Shown: positions 28,534 through 37,375 of the stretch, piece by piece
Layout: the number at the start of each line of letters is the position of its first letter
How positions within the stretch are numbered: the first letter of the stretch is position 1
NCBI GenBank assembly: GCA_012735535.1
Contig: JAAYHC010000015.1
Location: 1 to 53,068, forward strand
Source of the DNA: Bacillota bacterium
GTDB taxonomy: Bacteria; Bacillota; UBA5301
DNA: 53,068 nt
Direction of reading: 5' to 3'
Notes under the pieces: generated by a model
Seen by the model: only the letters and a program-made list of their open reading frames with translations
The model's database searches: none
What the model was told of the DNA's origin: nothing
Position numbers and translations under genes: made by a program

Positions 28534-29698
28534 GGTTCTATATTTGGATGCCACCTTCGGCCTTAGCGGAGATATGCTGCTGGCTGCCCTTTCTTACCGG
28601 ATTGATTTGGCGGAGGTTATCGCTCGCCTGAAAACTCTGCCCTTGGAACCCTGGCAAGCAGAGGTGACCGAGGTCACGCGCTGCGGAATTAGGGCGCGAC
28701 AAGTTGTTTTTACCGGCTCCGGGGGCAGCGGGCTGCGCCACCTAAGTCAGATTCAGGAGTTGTTCAGGGCGAGCGACTGGCCTCCCGAGGTCACTCGGCT
28801 GGCCTCCACTGTTTTTTCGATTCTCGCTGAAGCCGAGGCGGAGGTGCATGGGGTCAGCCCCGAAAAGGTTCATTTTCATGAGGTCGGCGCTTTGGACTCG
28901 ATCTTAGATATTGCCGGGTTTGCCTGGGCATATCACCTGGCCGGGCAGCCGCCGGTATTTGTCTCAACCCTACCTTTTACCGAAGGCACTGTCCGGACCG
29001 AGCATGGCCTAATGCCTGTGCCGGCCCCGGCAACTACCAGATTGTTGCAGGGCTATCGGCTACGCCAGGGGGATGTGCCGACCGGCGAAGCGATTACCCC
29101 AACCGGTGCCGCTATTTTGGTTGGCCTGGCGGCCAAGCAAGGTTGGCCTGACGGACAGCTGATCAGCATCGGCTATGGCGCCGGCCAACGCGATCCGGAA
29201 AATTACCCAAATGTGCTGCGTGCCCTCTGGTTAGAACAGGATAACCAGGCCGAGGCCGATGAAGTGATCCTGATCGAAGCCACCATTGACGACCTGGACC
29301 CGCGTCTCTACCCGGTAGTAATGGACAAACTGTTCAACGCGGGTGCGCTTGATGTGGCTGTAGCCCCGGTGGTGATGAAAAAGGGGCGCCCCGGTCAGTT
29401 GCTGCGGGTGCTGGTCAGGCCGACGGATTTACTTACCGCGGCGGGGATCATCTTTGCCGAAACGACCACGATTGGTCTCTCCTATACCACCAGGCGGCGC
29501 ATCACCTTGCCCCGCTCGGTGATTACCGTGACCATTGGAGATATTCCGGTCAGAGTGAAGCTGGCACAGCTTCCCGAAGGATCCCTCAATGTCTCGCCGG
29601 AGTATGCTGACTGCTTAGCGGCCGCAGCAACTTTAGGGCGGAGTGTTAAAGAGATCATGTTGGAAGCGAGTTCGTTGGCGCTGCAGCGAAGGGAGTAA
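28526..29698 (+). CDS. larC: Nickel insertion protein LarC
   Basis: LarC inserts nickel into the pincer nucleotide in a CTP-dependent reaction. The 390-residue protein begins with LYLDATFGLSGDMLLAAL and has HFHEVGALDSILDIAG, typical of the family. It is a single uninterrupted frame, unlike the programmed frameshift seen in Lactobacillus larC1/larC2. The GTG start overlaps the end of larB. Confidence 0.93.
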   Translation: MGEVLYLDATFGLSGDMLLAALSYRIDLAEVIARLKTLPLEPWQAEVTEVTRCGIRARQVVFTGSGGSGLRHLSQIQELFRASDWPPEVTRLASTVFSILAEAEAEVHGVSPEKVHFHEVGALDSILDIAGFAWAYHLAGQPPVFVSTLPFTEGTVRTEHGLMPVPAPATTRLLQGYRLRQGDVPTGEAITPTGAAILVGLAAKQGWPDGQLISIGYGAGQRDPENYPNVLRALWLEQDNQAEADEVILIEATIDDLDPRLYPVVMDKLFNAGALDVAVAPVVMKKGRPGQLLRVLVRPTDLLTAAGIIFAETTTIGLSYTTRRRITLPRSVITVTIGDIPVRVKLAQLPEGSLNVSPEYADCLAAAATLGRSVKEIMLEASSLALQRRE

Positions 29699-29703
29699 GA
29701 AGA

Positions 29704-30180
29704 ATGCAATTTAGTCAAGACTTTCTCATTTGGGTTCTTACCGCTTTATTGGTGGTGATGGGGGCGAGCTTCATTTTGTTCCTTTCGGCCTACGGAAAGT
29801 TCCGTCGTTTAAATAAACATTTGGAGCGGATGCTTCCGAACGGAGGTGGGTTAGAGGATCTGGTCAACCGCTATCTATCAGAACTTGCGCAACTCCAAGA
29901 GGCACGGGTCCAGCTCGAGCAACGATTAGCGCAACTAGAAAAATGGGCCGAAACAGCTGTATCCAGGGTCGGTTTGGTCCGCTATAACGCTTTTCCGGGG
30001 GTTGGGGGAGATCAGAGCTTCTCGTTGGCCTTGCTTAAAGGCAATGGTGAAGGAATCGTTATAAGCGGAATCTATGGCCGGGATGATACCAGGGTCTATG
30101 CTAAACCGGTAAAAGACGGCCAATCGACTTATCAGCTGTCCACTGAAGAGCAGAGTATCATAGATGCATTGATGCATTGA
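29704..30180 (+). CDS. DUF4446 family membrane-anchored protein
   Basis: This 158-residue protein has an N-terminal membrane helix (residues about 8-29), a coiled-coil stretch rich in Q, L and E (about 55-85) and a C-terminal domain starting VGLVRYNAFPGVGGDQSFSLALL, which is the DUF4446 hallmark. The family is common near parAB in Clostridia and its function is unknown. It sits five bases after larC and 31 bases before a bactofilin gene. Confidence 0.85.
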   Translation: MQFSQDFLIWVLTALLVVMGASFILFLSAYGKFRRLNKHLERMLPNGGGLEDLVNRYLSELAQLQEARVQLEQRLAQLEKWAETAVSRVGLVRYNAFPGVGGDQSFSLALLKGNGEGIVISGIYGRDDTRVYAKPVKDGQSTYQLSTEEQSIIDALMH

Positions 30181-30211
30181 TCATTACCAAATAAGTGTGA
30201 GGTGGGATAAG

Positions 30212-30628
30212 ATGTTTAGAAAAGAAGAACCAATTGCTGTTTCCCCGGACAAGTTGGATAAAATGGGGACACTGATCGCACCAGGAGCGCTTATTGAAGG
30301 CAAGCTGCACGCCAAAGGCATGCTCAGAATTGATGGTACGGTAACCGGTGAAATTACTTGCGAAGGAAACGTGGTTATCGGCAAAGATGGCAAGGTTGAG
30401 GCGAGGGTTGAAGCCGTCAACTTGACCATTGGCGGAGTGCTCAAGGGTGACGTTAAAGTTGCCGAACGGTTGGAGGTGCTCCCGACCGGCCGGTTGGAGG
30501 GTAACGCTTCGACGAAAATCATCGTTATTGAGGATGGCGGTTTCTTCTCCGGTAGTTGCGAAATGCCGACCCCGGAAGGCAAAATCGTGGCCAAAGCTAA
30601 CCCAAACCCAGACTCCAAAAAAGAGTAG
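30212..30628 (+). CDS. Bactofilin, polymer-forming cytoskeletal protein
   Basis: This 138-residue protein has the beta-helix repeats of bactofilins (GTLIAPGALIEGKLHAKGML, then IDGTVTGEITCEGNVVIG and further repeats), about residues 15-115, with short charged tails. Bactofilins polymerise without nucleotide and organise envelope or chromosome-segregation machinery. ATG 30212 is chosen because of GAGGTGGG upstream. Location close to parAB and a membrane-anchored DUF4446 protein is suggestive, but no role is shown. Confidence 0.9.
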   Translation: MFRKEEPIAVSPDKLDKMGTLIAPGALIEGKLHAKGMLRIDGTVTGEITCEGNVVIGKDGKVEARVEAVNLTIGGVLKGDVKVAERLEVLPTGRLEGNASTKIIVIEDGGFFSGSCEMPTPEGKIVAKANPNPDSKKE

Positions 30629-30643
30629 GGCGAATCTCTACGT

Positions 30644-30659
30644 TTAGCCGTCCGGCTAA
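30644..30659. terminator. Hairpin between convergent bactofilin and yyaC
   Basis: TTAGCCG and CGGCTAA form a 7-bp stem with a 2-base spacer between the convergent stops of the bactofilin gene and yyaC. It is weak and has no T-run; shared termination is a reasonable reading. Confidence 0.4.
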
Positions 30660-31274
30660 CTAAGTTTGTAGTGTCGCTGAGGCCTCAAGCAAACCGAGGT
30701 GAGTTTTAGTGGCTAGGGACAGTGCTGTACTGATTACCCTAGCCATATTCATGACCAGGCTTAATCTCGTGTTTTGTAGAACGAGATACTCCATGAATCC
30801 CCCGACATTGACGGTGCCGATAATGTGCAGATCACCGATACACGGAAGAGTTTTCTTCACTCCTGTCCCAGGGTATAATGGTCCGCTCTTGGCGCTGATG
30901 TAGCCGACATTTTCAGCCCGACCGAGGCAAGCATCAACGGCAATGATAGTAATCCCCTGGTGTAAGGAGTTGATTAATTCGATCTTTTCAACTAGGTTCG
31001 CGGCATGCACCGGCTCGTCCAAAGTTCCATATACATGCAGCCCGGGGATGGTATCAATTAGCTGAGATCCGATAATCGGCCCCAATGCATCACCGGTTGA
31101 GCGGTCGGTCCCGATGCAAACCAGAACTAACTCCGAACAGCCGGCGCGGATGGCTTGCAGTTGCTTGTGAATTGCTGTAGCTAAGGTCTCAGCGGCACAA
31201 GGGGCTTCCCAGTGCACTCTTTCAAACAGCAAAGCACGGTTTAATAGCGGTTGAGCAGGTGACTTGTTAAGCAT
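30660..31274 (-). CDS. yyaC: Sporulation protein YyaC (GPR-related, DUF1256)
   Basis: This protein of about 204 residues belongs to the YyaC family, structurally related to the GPR germination protease, and restricted largely to spore-formers. Key blocks are LVCIGTDRSTGDALGPIIG, GTLDEPVHAANL, IIAVDACLG and KTLPCIGDLHIIGTVN. ATG 31274 is chosen because GGAGAGGG precedes it by six bases; the frame extends to 31358 without support. It is transcribed against the replication direction, unlike its neighbours. In Bacillus it also lies near spo0J. Confidence 0.88.
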   Translation of the reverse strand: MLNKSPAQPLLNRALLFERVHWEAPCAAETLATAIHKQLQAIRAGCSELVLVCIGTDRSTGDALGPIIGSQLIDTIPGLHVYGTLDEPVHAANLVEKIELINSLHQGITIIAVDACLGRAENVGYISAKSGPLYPGTGVKKTLPCIGDLHIIGTVNVGGFMEYLVLQNTRLSLVMNMARVISTALSLATKTHLGLLEASATLQT

Positions 31275-31378
31275 ACTCGGCCCTCTCCATCGCATTGTTT
31301 TCCGCGGATTCCGCATATACATAGGCAAGTATATGGGAAATTGTTGGAAAATATGCATGGATCTGAGGAGGGGGCTGA

Positions 31379-32455
31379 GTGCGTAGTAATTATCAGGACC
31401 TATGCGGGTTGGTCGCGATCTGTGTCGGGGCTGTCGTTGGCGCCGGCTTTGCCAGCGGCCAGGAGATTAACCGGTTCTTTGTTCGGTTTGGTTGGCTGGG
31501 GGTAGCGGGTATTGGTATTGCGGTGAGCATCTTCATCGTCTGGACCCGTTTCATCATGGCGACGGCGTACGAGCGAAAACTGACCGAGTATCGCCAAGCC
31601 TGCCGGATCTTGCTGGGGCCGCGTTTAGCTACCTTGGGAGATCTGATCGCCGGCAGCTACGTCTTTGCCGGGTTGGCGGTGATGATCGCCGGTGGCGGCG
31701 AGGCCATTGCGGCCTTGTGGCCAATGCCGACGCGGCTAAGCTCGCTTCTCTTTGCGCTACTGGCGGTACTTGGGATGGCTCGAGGAGCAAGCGGGCTGGT
31801 CAAAATCAATAAAGCTTTGGTACCTTTGTTGCTTATAATCGTTCTGCTCGTCTTAGCCGGTCAGCTAGTTCCGGATTGGCCGGCTGCTCCCGCCTTGGCC
31901 CGCATCTACCCGTTGATCCCGGCGCTACTTGCGGTCGGTGAATTCACGTTGCTGCCAAATTGGCTGGTGGCCGGGATATTGTACGCCGCTTTCAATTTAG
32001 GTACGGTGATTACGGTTTTTTCAGCTTTAGGAAATCATATTCCGGACACGCGCACGGGTAAATTGGCCGGGCTCTTCTCAGGGCTGATTTTGGGGTTACT
32101 TTTATTCTTGTTTTGGTCCGGGATCTATTTTACCCCCGGGGCCAGCCAGAGTACGCTGCCGATGGCTTACATTGCCGCCTTAGGGGGCTACGGAACCCGC
32201 CTTGCCTACTTACTCTTATTATTCCTGGCGATGTACACATCAGCGATTGCCGATCTTTTTGCTTTGAACAGCCGGTATCGAATCTTTGCTCGTTATCCGG
32301 CAGCCGGATCACTGTTGGTCGCCGCTCTGGCTTGGGCCGTGGCGCGGGCCGGCTTTGTGAGGCTAATAAATACGGTTTATCCCGCATATGGGTATCTGTG
32401 GACTGCAATGCTAATAATCGTGGTAATTCGACATCGGATAGCAGGTTGCCGTTAG
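31379..32455 (+). CDS. YkvI-like membrane transporter
   Basis: This 358-residue integral membrane protein with about ten hydrophobic segments resembles the YkvI family of APC-type (LeuT-fold) permeases. The N-terminal AICVGAVVGAGFASGQEINRF motif in the first helix is characteristic. The substrate is unknown, probably an amino acid or similar. It starts at GTG 31379 behind GAGGAGGGG and is divergent from yyaC. Confidence 0.82.
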   Translation: MRSNYQDLCGLVAICVGAVVGAGFASGQEINRFFVRFGWLGVAGIGIAVSIFIVWTRFIMATAYERKLTEYRQACRILLGPRLATLGDLIAGSYVFAGLAVMIAGGGEAIAALWPMPTRLSSLLFALLAVLGMARGASGLVKINKALVPLLLIIVLLVLAGQLVPDWPAAPALARIYPLIPALLAVGEFTLLPNWLVAGILYAAFNLGTVITVFSALGNHIPDTRTGKLAGLFSGLILGLLLFLFWSGIYFTPGASQSTLPMAYIAALGGYGTRLAYLLLLFLAMYTSAIADLFALNSRYRIFARYPAAGSLLVAALAWAVARAGFVRLINTVYPAYGYLWTAMLIIVVIRHRIAGCR

Positions 32456-32477
32456 GCGGGTTGTAGAATAATGCAGC

Positions 32478-32933
32478 ATGAGCAATGGTGAATTTACCGC
32501 CGCTGAGGAACAATTAAATAAGGGAAAGATGTTGCTCCGCGAAGGACAGTTTACCGAGGCCGAACAGATCTTTCGGGGGCTAATTAACAATGGGGAGCTG
32601 GCCGGTGAGGCCTGGAATCAATTAGGCATCCTGCAAATTCGCCGCGGCGCTGATCCACAGCAGGCTCAGGAGTGTTTTCTGCGGGCGGTTGCGGAAAATC
32701 CGCTCAACCCGGCTCCATATTCAAATTTAGGTGCCTTGATGCACGAAGCCGGTGACCTGGCCGCGGCCGAAGACTTCTGCCGGCGTGCTTTGCAACTAGA
32801 CCCCGATTATCCTCCGGCCCTGCACAATATGGGGGTCATCTACCGGAAAAAGGGGAATATCTGGACTTCGGTTAAGTACCTGAAACGAGCATCCAAAGCG
32901 GAGCTGCGTCGTAACCGCAACCGGAAGCGTTAA
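32478..32933 (+). CDS. Tetratricopeptide repeat protein
   Basis: This 151-residue protein has three to four TPR repeats from about residue 12 to 140, for example NQLGILQIRRG, YSNLGALMHEAGDLAAAEDF and HNMGVIYRKKGN. It has no signal peptide. TPR proteins usually mediate protein contacts; the partner is unknown. It follows the YkvI gene by 22 bases and precedes a VanW protein. Confidence 0.82.
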   Translation: MSNGEFTAAEEQLNKGKMLLREGQFTEAEQIFRGLINNGELAGEAWNQLGILQIRRGADPQQAQECFLRAVAENPLNPAPYSNLGALMHEAGDLAAAEDFCRRALQLDPDYPPALHNMGVIYRKKGNIWTSVKYLKRASKAELRRNRNRKR

Positions 32934-32992
32934 GGGGGTTTGGTGCAGCTATAGCGGTTTATATTGAGGTCACCCTGAATAAACGCAATATC

Positions 32993-34327
32993 TTGCTGGT
33001 ATTTTTGGCGGCCCTGTTGGTCTTAACGGTAGGTTCTCTCGGCGGGTTTTACACTTATGATTTTTTACGGACCGATGTAATTGAAGGGGTCTACTTAGAG
33101 AATCTATCCTTGGGCAAGCTTAAGCGGGACGCGGTGATCCAGCGCTTGCAAGAATATCTTGAACCCCGCTTGCAAGAACCAATCAATTTTGAAGCGGACG
33201 GGGTTGTCGGCACATTGACAGCCGCCGAGCTTGGTTACGGCTTTGACTACGCTAAAATGGCCGATCAAGCCCTGCGGGCGGGGAGAACCGGCAATTGGTT
33301 TCTGCAACGTGCCGCGCGGCGCAGGATTCTCAAAGAGGGCTTATTTATCCGTCCGCAAGTGACCGTTGACCGCGAGAAATTTCAGCGTGCACTTGAGCCG
33401 CTACGGGAAAAAACTCAAGTGGAGCCGGTCTCCGCGCAGTGGGAGGTTTTACCGGACCGACGTCAGGTTAAACTAATTCCGGCCCAGCCCGGGCAGACCA
33501 TTGATTATGACCGCCTAGCCCTGCTAGTTACGGAGCTGCTCAAGCAGGCTCCGCCTTATTCCGTATCCTTGCCTTTTCGCGAAATCAAGCCCCGGTTGGA
33601 TACCGAAGAAGCAGTAAACCTGGGGATCACTGAGGTTGTGGCCTCGTATCGTACGTACTTTAGCCCGAGCAACACCAGCCGGGTGAAGAATATACGTTTG
33701 GCCGCCGAGTCGATTGATAACAAGATCCTGTTGCCTGGTGAAGTTTTATCCTTTAATCGCTTGACCGGTCCCCGGTTGCCGGAGTCCGGCTATGAAGAAG
33801 CACCGGTGATTATTAATGGGGAATTGGTCCCGGGTGTCGGCGGCGGCGTGTGTCAGGTTTCGACCACATTGTATAATGCTGCTGTCCTAGCCAACTTAAC
33901 GATTCTCGAGCGCAATAAGCACAGTTTGCCCAGTGCCTATGTGGGGCTAGGCCGCGATGCGACCGTATATTACGATTACTTGGACTTAAAGATCCATAAT
34001 GAAACTGTGCGGCCGGTCTTGATTAAAGCAATTGTCGGACGCGATTATATTGAAGTTCTCATCCTCGGCAAATGGGTTTATGATTGGCGGGTTCAGATCG
34101 AGGTTGAGGATTTGGAAACCATCCCACCGGTGTGGACGGAGCGTTATGATCCAAGTCTCGAGCCGGGGCAGCGGGTTATCGAGAAGGAGGCAATGCCCGG
34201 ACGCAAAGTCAGAGTGTGGAAAAAGTATGTCGGTCCGGGAGGCGTTGTGAGCCGAGAAATCTTGAGCGTTGATACTTATCAGCCGATCAACGGAGTAGTA
34301 AGAGTTGGCAGTATGCCTAAAAATTGA
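32993..34327 (+). CDS. VanW family protein with G5-like C-terminus
   Basis: This secreted or membrane-anchored protein of about 444 residues has an N-terminal hydrophobic segment (residues about 1-22), a peptidoglycan-binding-like region (about 25-200), the VanW domain (about 215-360, ending in VPGVGGGVCQVSTTLYNA and ...RNKHSLPSAYVGLG) and a C-terminal G5-like domain. VanW domains occur in cell-wall proteins; their activity is not established. The TTG start at 32993 is the first standard codon. A CTG at 32975 behind GAGGT would add basic residues (LNKRNI) before the membrane helix and may be the true start. Confidence 0.86.
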   Translation: MLVFLAALLVLTVGSLGGFYTYDFLRTDVIEGVYLENLSLGKLKRDAVIQRLQEYLEPRLQEPINFEADGVVGTLTAAELGYGFDYAKMADQALRAGRTGNWFLQRAARRRILKEGLFIRPQVTVDREKFQRALEPLREKTQVEPVSAQWEVLPDRRQVKLIPAQPGQTIDYDRLALLVTELLKQAPPYSVSLPFREIKPRLDTEEAVNLGITEVVASYRTYFSPSNTSRVKNIRLAAESIDNKILLPGEVLSFNRLTGPRLPESGYEEAPVIINGELVPGVGGGVCQVSTTLYNAAVLANLTILERNKHSLPSAYVGLGRDATVYYDYLDLKIHNETVRPVLIKAIVGRDYIEVLILGKWVYDWRVQIEVEDLETIPPVWTERYDPSLEPGQRVIEKEAMPGRKVRVWKKYVGPGGVVSREILSVDTYQPINGVVRVGSMPKN

Positions 34328-34352
34328 CACCCGTAACTAGGTGCAGTACAAT
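34324..34352 (+). promoter_or_regulatory. Strong sigma-A promoter of ilvE
   Basis: TTGACA (34324-34329) and TACAAT (34347-34352) are spaced by exactly 17 bases. The -35 box includes the TGA stop codon of the VanW gene. It is well placed for ilvE, which starts 38 bases downstream. Confidence 0.85.
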
Positions 34353-34390
34353 ATAGGTTAATTCCCGAGAAGAAGTGGAGGAGTAGAGTT

Positions 34391-35305
34391 ATGGGAGAGT
34401 ACGCATATTTTCAGGGTCAGTTTGTGCCAATCGAAGAGGCGAAGATTAGTATTAAGACTCACGCTTTTTTGTACGGCACAGGCGTTTTTGAGGGTATTCG
34501 AGCTTATTGGAACGAAGATGATCAGCAGCTATATGTCTTTCGGTTGCTCGAACATTTTCAGCGTTTAGAGCGTTCGGGCCGGATCTTCATGATGAAATCG
34601 CCGCTCACCGTCGAGGAAATGGTCGAGGTTACGGTGGAGCTGCTCCGAAAGAATCAGTTCAAGACTGATGCGTACATCCGGCCGATCTTATATAAATCCG
34701 GTACGGAGATCGGGATTCTCTGTAATAAGATGCCCGATGATTTTCTGGTCTTTGCTATTCCGTTCGGGGCTTATCTGGATACCAGCAAGGGTTTGAGCGT
34801 TAAAGTTTCCTCCTGGCGCCACCTGGAGGATAATATGATTCCGATGCGGGCCAAGTGTAACGGGGCTTATGCCGGTGCGGCGTTGGCCAAGAATGACGCG
34901 GCCAATGACGGTTATGGTGAGGCCATCTATCTTACTTCCGATGGACATGTCTCCGAAGGTACCGGCGAGAACCTGTTTATTGTGCGCAACGGGAAGCTGA
35001 TTACTTCGCCCTGCACCGCTGATATCTTAGAGGGGATTACCAGAGCGACCGTGGTTACTTTGGCCAAGGAGGAGCTAGGCTTAGAGGTTGAGGAACGTCA
35101 GATCGACCGTACGGAACTGTACATCTGCGATGAAGCCTTCTTCACCGGTACGGCGGCCGAAGTCAGCCCGATCACCTCGATTGACCACCGTCCGGTGGGC
35201 AATGGTCAGGTTGGCCCGCTGAGCAAGTCACTCCAGACCCTCTTCTTTGACGTTGTGAAGGGACGTAATCCGAAATACAAGCACTGGTTAACTCCGGTCT
35301 ACTAA
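34391..35305 (+). CDS. ilvE: Branched-chain amino acid aminotransferase
   Basis: This class IV PLP aminotransferase of 304 residues interconverts branched-chain amino acids and their 2-oxo acids. The expected PLP lysine lies in RAKCNGAYAG, followed by DGHVSEGTGENLFIV, ILEGITRATV and FFTGTAAEVSPITSID. A GGAGGAG ribosome binding site precedes the ATG. It is alone between a strong promoter and a clear terminator, not within an ilv operon. D-amino-acid aminotransferase is a less likely alternative. Confidence 0.92.
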   Translation: MGEYAYFQGQFVPIEEAKISIKTHAFLYGTGVFEGIRAYWNEDDQQLYVFRLLEHFQRLERSGRIFMMKSPLTVEEMVEVTVELLRKNQFKTDAYIRPILYKSGTEIGILCNKMPDDFLVFAIPFGAYLDTSKGLSVKVSSWRHLEDNMIPMRAKCNGAYAGAALAKNDAANDGYGEAIYLTSDGHVSEGTGENLFIVRNGKLITSPCTADILEGITRATVVTLAKEELGLEVEERQIDRTELYICDEAFFTGTAAEVSPITSIDHRPVGNGQVGPLSKSLQTLFFDVVKGRNPKYKHWLTPVY

Positions 35306-35320
35306 TTGGACGAGCTAAAG

Positions 35321-35352
35321 ACGGGTGTTTTTGACACCCGTTATTTTTTTTT
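35321..35352 (+). terminator. Intrinsic terminator of ilvE
   Basis: ACGGGTGT pairs with ACACCCGT around a TTTTG loop (35321-35341), followed by an 11-base stretch with nine consecutive Ts. This is a textbook intrinsic terminator. Confidence 0.93.
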
Positions 35353-35474
35353 GCACTTTACTTGGAAATAAAAGGAAATTCCAGGCCTGCGATGAATTTT
35401 AGCTTGGATACGGTGCTTTTCTTGTTGCCAGCCGCGTAAAAATGGGTGAGACGTATTGTGCGGAGGGATTCTGC

Positions 35475-36428
35475 ATGGCAACAATTAAGGCAGCCGTAGT
35501 CCAACTGTCCATCTCCGATCTCAGCCGGTACTCTTGGTCAGAGCTGGAAAAGAAGCTGATTTTCCTCTTTTCCCAGGGGATAGAGTCCGGGGCAGATCTC
35601 ATCGTCTTTCCGGCCTTGACTGCGCTCTTGTTTTCTCCGGAGTCTCGCAAGACGATCGAATACGGGATCGATGCCAAAACGAACCAGTTGGTTGCCAGGC
35701 TCGGTCGTTTTTGGACCGGGGAATGGTTGGACTTCTTCACTTCATTGGCCAAAAACCACCATGTTCAGGTGGTCCCGGGGACAACTTTGGAGGCTTCCGA
35801 CCGCGGACTGTTGCACCGGGGCTACTTGGTGGACAGAGATGGGCAGGTGGTCTTAACCCAAGAGCAGATCCATTTTTCCCCGCTTGATCAAGAACATGCC
35901 TTTCAACCCGGGGAACAAATCACGACGGCCCAAACCGATCAGGCTACCATTGGCTTAGTGCTGGGCTGGGATGCGTGGATACCGGAGATGGGCCGGGTTT
36001 TGGCCCTGCAAGGAGCCGATCTCATCATCAGCCTGCAAGCTGTCGGTAAGTTTTATGATTACCGTAAACAGTTGCTGGGAGTCTGGCAGATTGCTCAGGC
36101 CAATGGCGTATTTACCCTGGAGAGCTGCTTAGTTGGTCGGGCCGTAAAATTTGCTTACCAAGGATTGACCACCATTTGTGGTCCGGCTGCGCTCTATCCG
36201 CCGACCGGCATTCTGGCCCATATTGATCCACAGTTAACCAACCTTACCAGCTTGGATCTTGGTTACTTGATCTCACCCCAAAAGGAAAAAGAAGGGGTCT
36301 TGATCCGCAACCTCGATTTGGCGGCGGCTAAAGCTTTTCGTGATACCGCGGGACTTTTAAAGCTCTCCAAAGCTCACTGGGGCAATACCGGAGGTGATTT
36401 CGGTGATATCGCCGAGAAAGCTCATTGA
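35475..36428 (+). CDS. Nitrilase-fold protein without catalytic residues (first of tandem pair)
   Basis: This 317-residue protein has the overall nitrilase/carbon-nitrogen hydrolase fold pattern: ADLIVFPALTALL (40-52), a GYLVDRDG strand, HAFQPGE, and IGLVLGWDAWIPEMGRVLAL (159-178). The catalytic triad Glu-Lys-Cys appears replaced: Ala47 for Glu, Gln131 for Lys and Gly164 for Cys. It is therefore predicted to be a pseudoenzyme, perhaps a ligand-binding or scaffold protein. ATG 35475 follows GGAGGG. It overlaps the second copy by 26 bases and is followed by a secreted barrel-like protein. Confidence 0.78.
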   Translation: MATIKAAVVQLSISDLSRYSWSELEKKLIFLFSQGIESGADLIVFPALTALLFSPESRKTIEYGIDAKTNQLVARLGRFWTGEWLDFFTSLAKNHHVQVVPGTTLEASDRGLLHRGYLVDRDGQVVLTQEQIHFSPLDQEHAFQPGEQITTAQTDQATIGLVLGWDAWIPEMGRVLALQGADLIISLQAVGKFYDYRKQLLGVWQIAQANGVFTLESCLVGRAVKFAYQGLTTICGPAALYPPTGILAHIDPQLTNLTSLDLGYLISPQKEKEGVLIRNLDLAAAKAFRDTAGLLKLSKAHWGNTGGDFGDIAEKAH

Positions 36429-37365
36429 CAAAGTCAATTGGGAACCGGTGCGGGAGTTATACTACGAGGTGGAAACTTTCTTTCTTTTTCATCCCGAGCG
36501 GATCAAAAGTCTGATCGAATCATACGGCGCCAAGCCGAAAGAGCCGTGTGCTCCGCAACCCGGCCGGCTAGCCTTGGTGAAGAGAACGCAGTTGGCGGCG
36601 GAGTCGCTAACCGATTTGGTTGTCAAAACGAGCGAGCTGTTGGTGAAGGCGTGTGAGGTTGGGGCGGGCGTAGTGATTTTGACCACAGGGGCGAACGAGG
36701 TCTTGCTACAGTTGGCGCCGCTGGCGACAAGACGTGTTACCCGCCTGATCATGGATTCTTTTGAAGCTTTTTGGGGCAGTTTGGCCCGCAAATACCAATT
36801 GTGGATCATCGTCGGAACCAGAACCCTGCAAAGCCGCGCCCATAAACGTGAGCTATGTTATTGTTTTGATCCCGCTGGGAAATGCAGCTATCAGTTCAAG
36901 ACTCATCTCTCGGCCGGGGAGGTCCAAGACGGTTATCTGCCGGGAAGACAAGTGAAGGTCTTTAATACCGGCGCGGGCCCGCTCGCGCTGGCCTTTGCCG
37001 GGGAGGAGCAATTCTTTGAATTGGCCCGGATTCAGGCGGCTCGGGGCGCGAAAATTGTCGTGCGCCTGGGCGAGTGGCCGCAAGAACTAGAGATCACCAC
37101 TTTATCTGGGGAGTGGGGGCGGGCCCAGGAAAACAATTTCTATTACATTTCCGGTAAACGTATTTACTCGCCAACCTATTTGAGCATCGACGGGAGCGGT
37201 GTATTTGTCGTCGCCGAAACCGATGATCTTCCCTTTATCCAGATCGATGTGAATTTGGCCCGGCTGGCGCAGTGCGGGGAGGATCCTGGGGCGGTACCGG
37301 CCGTCAACCGGGAAATTATGACCGGCTACTTACCAAACTTGTACCGCCAATTATGGAATTTGTAA
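36403..37365 (+). CDS. Degenerate nitrilase-fold protein (second of tandem pair)
   Basis: This protein of about 320 residues is a divergent nitrilase-fold relative. The lysine region survives (FKTHLSAGE) and GAKIVVRL matches the strand after the active-site helix, but the expected cysteine is alanine (LAFAGEEQFFELARI) and the first glutamate block reads VVILTTGANEVL. GTG 36403 is chosen because GGAGGTG lies exactly six bases before it; a GTG at 36394 is inside that site. The gene overlaps the first copy and precedes the barrel-like gene by ten bases, so the three form one transcription unit. The function is unknown. Confidence 0.68.
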   Translation: MISPRKLIDKVNWEPVRELYYEVETFFLFHPERIKSLIESYGAKPKEPCAPQPGRLALVKRTQLAAESLTDLVVKTSELLVKACEVGAGVVILTTGANEVLLQLAPLATRRVTRLIMDSFEAFWGSLARKYQLWIIVGTRTLQSRAHKRELCYCFDPAGKCSYQFKTHLSAGEVQDGYLPGRQVKVFNTGAGPLALAFAGEEQFFELARIQAARGAKIVVRLGEWPQELEITTLSGEWGRAQENNFYYISGKRIYSPTYLSIDGSGVFVVAETDDLPFIQIDVNLARLAQCGEDPGAVPAVNREIMTGYLPNLYRQLWNL

Positions 37366-37375
37366 AGGAGTGATG

